From positions 640,501-704,500 of the forward strand of contig NZ_CP039635.1 of NCBI RefSeq assembly GCF_004923295.1: 64,000 nucleotides of DNA. Direction: 5' to 3'. Positions 62,694-64,000 of the stretch are shown piece after piece; the stretch's first letter is position 1; every line of letters begins with the position of its first letter. A program made the position numbers and the translations under genes. The stretch comes from Azospirillum sp. TSH100. GTDB lineage: Bacteria; Pseudomonadota; Alphaproteobacteria; Azospirillales; Azospirillaceae. Under the pieces are notes generated by a model. It was not told where the DNA came from. It did not search any database and worked only from the letters and a program-made list of their open reading frames with translations.

Positions 62694-64000
62694 ATGACAT
62701 CCCATCCGACCGCCGCCCCGCCGACCGCGGGAGCGGACGCACTGGCGCGCCTTGCCGCCTTCACAGCAGCCCTCCGTTTCGCGGATCTGCCTGCCGCCGT
62801 CGTGGACAAGGCACGGGTCCATATCCTCGACACGCTGGGGGCCGCCCTCGCCGGAACCCGCTCGCACGAATTCGCCCTGGTCGCCGGGATGCTCGGCTCA
62901 AGCTCCGGCGGCCCGGCCCGCCTGTGGGCGCTGGGCAGCGCCGCGAGCGCGCGCGACGCCGCGCTGGTCAACGGGGTCGCCGCCCACGTCTTTGAACTCG
63001 ACGACACCGGCGGCTGCGACCATTCCGGCGCCGTCGTGGTGCCGGCGGTGATCGCCGCCGCCGAAGGCCGCCCGGTTCCGGGCGAGGAGCTTCTCGTCGC
63101 CGTCGTCGTTGGCTACGAGGTCGGCCGCCGCCTGCTGGAGGCTGCCGGCGGCTATGACCGGCACAACGGTGCCGGCTGGCATTCGACCGGGACCTGCGGC
63201 GCGGTCGCCGCCGCCGCCGCGGTCGCCCGCCTGTGGCGGCTGGATGCCGCCGCGACCGCGCACGCCATCACCATTGCCACCAGCTTCTCCTCCGGCCTGT
63301 GGGCCTTCATCCACGACGGCGCGCAGACCAAGAAGATCCATGCCGGCCGCGCTGCCGAAGGCGGCCTGCTGGCCGCCGAACTCGCCCGCGCCGGGATGAC
63401 CGGCCCGTCACGGGTCTTCGACGACGTCTGGGGCGGCTTCTTCCGCAGCTTCGGCCATGCTGACGGCGATCCCGCCCGTTTCACCGAGGATCTGGGACAG
63501 GTCCACCGGATCATGCGGGTGTCGCTGAAGCCCTATGCCGCCTGCCGCGGCACCCATTCGGCGATCGACGCCATCGGCGACCTGCTCGCCGAGACCGGCC
63601 GGCCGGGGACGGAGATCGAGCGGATTGACGTGCGGGCCAGCCAATTCCTCATCGGCATGTGCGGCCGGCCGGACATCGAGCCGCTCGCGGCGGCACAGAT
63701 GAGCCTGCCGCTCGCCATCGCGCTCCGCGCCGTCCATGGCGAGGCCGGCCTGTCGAGCTATGCCGGGCCGAAGCGCCGCGATCCCCGCGTCCGCGACCTG
63801 CTGGCACGGATCGTCGTCGAAGCCGATCCGGCGATGGCGGCACTCGACGAACCGGTTGTGGACCTGCGCTTTTCCGACGGAACCAGGGTTGAACGGATGG
63901 TGCCACGGGCCACCGGCTCGCCCGAGCGGCCGATGACGTCGGCGGCGGTGCAGGCCAAGTTCGCCGAACTGGCCGGCATGGCATTGCCGGCGGAGTCCGT
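62694..64000 (+). CDS. MmgE/PrpD family protein (truncated by the window end)
   Basis: The frame stays open to the window end (435 codons). MmgE/PrpD marks are visible: LDTLGAALAGTRSHEFALVA, VAAHVFELDDTGGCDHSGAV near residues 95-112, NGAGWHSTGTCGAVAAAAAV, and KPYAACRGTHSAIDAI near residue 280. Known members are 2-methylcitrate dehydratase, cis-aconitate decarboxylase and the iminodisuccinate epimerase of Agrobacterium. Only the last would act directly on a substrate of an argininosuccinate-lyase-like enzyme, so an epimerase is the context-based guess. The ATG at 62694 lies 74 nt after the binding-protein gene. Confidence 0.88.
   Translation, partial: MTSHPTAAPPTAGADALARLAAFTAALRFADLPAAVVDKARVHILDTLGAALAGTRSHEFALVAGMLGSSSGGPARLWALGSAASARDAALVNGVAAHVFELDDTGGCDHSGAVVVPAVIAAAEGRPVPGEELLVAVVVGYEVGRRLLEAAGGYDRHNGAGWHSTGTCGAVAAAAAVARLWRLDAAATAHAITIATSFSSGLWAFIHDGAQTKKIHAGRAAEGGLLAAELARAGMTGPSRVFDDVWGGFFRSFGHADGDPARFTEDLGQVHRIMRVSLKPYAACRGTHSAIDAIGDLLAETGRPGTEIERIDVRASQFLIGMCGRPDIEPLAAAQMSLPLAIALRAVHGEAGLSSYAGPKRRDPRVRDLLARIVVEADPAMAALDEPVVDLRFSDGTRVERMVPRATGSPERPMTSAAVQAKFAELAGMALPAES

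Overview
The window comes from a GC-rich (roughly two-thirds G+C by eye) alphaproteobacterium, most likely Azospirillum or a close relative. This is an inference from the 180-kDa type NAD-glutamate dehydrogenase, the TPR/O-GlcNAc-transferase-like and GT9 surface-sugar genes, codon bias and dense ABC transporter content. No rRNA, tRNA or CRISPR array was seen. The region reads as an accessory replicon or genomic-island mosaic of small catabolic and transport operons, each with its own local regulator.

Layout. (1) 1-4.4 kb: three translationally coupled glycosyltransferase-type genes. (2) 4.75-10.9 kb: NAD-glutamate dehydrogenase with a clear terminator, then a LysR gene. (3) 11.06-22.4 kb: a complete benzoate-to-muconolactone pathway (catB-catC-catA-benABCD plus two aromatic-acid permeases) driven from one promoter facing a divergent CatR/BenM-type regulator. 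An ATAC-N7-GTAT operator lies between them, and a decayed IS6-family element and a decayed IS3-family element flank the island. (4) 22.6-29 kb: aldo/keto reductase, Tat-exported flavodoxin-like protein, two SDRs, a Bcr/CflA-type exporter, and LysR and TetR regulators. (5) 29.3-33.6 kb: pqiABC plus a DUF3313 lipoprotein. (6) 33.9-36.05 kb: a gene graveyard with fragments of a GntR regulator, an isoquinoline-oxidoreductase-type 2Fe-2S subunit, a response regulator and a histidine kinase without its H-box. (7) 36.1-46.05 kb: a secreted alpha/beta hydrolase, then a sugar-acid cluster (GntR regulator, gluconate-5-dehydrogenase-like SDR, enolase-superfamily dehydratase, L-idonate-5-dehydrogenase-like ADH, 2-hydroxyacid dehydrogenase, MHS permease, DUF4862) with a related motif before three of its promoters. 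(8) 46.2-56.7 kb: two divergent operons, a FecBCDE-like importer with a MATE exporter and an Opp/Nik-type importer with fused ATPases. Their shared intergenic region holds a near-canonical Fur box and a Zur-like palindrome. (9) 57.1-64 kb: a GNAT enzyme and a LysR gene facing an operon of an argininosuccinate-lyase-like C-N lyase, a polar amino-acid ABC transporter and an MmgE/PrpD protein that runs off the window.

The two most interesting systems are (8), which looks like metal-controlled metallophore trafficking with no TonB receptor or biosynthetic gene in view, and (9), whose lyase + ABC + MmgE/PrpD combination resembles the lyase/epimerase logic known for iminodisuccinate and EDDS-type amino-polycarboxylates. 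Both functional readings are inferences from family membership and gene context.
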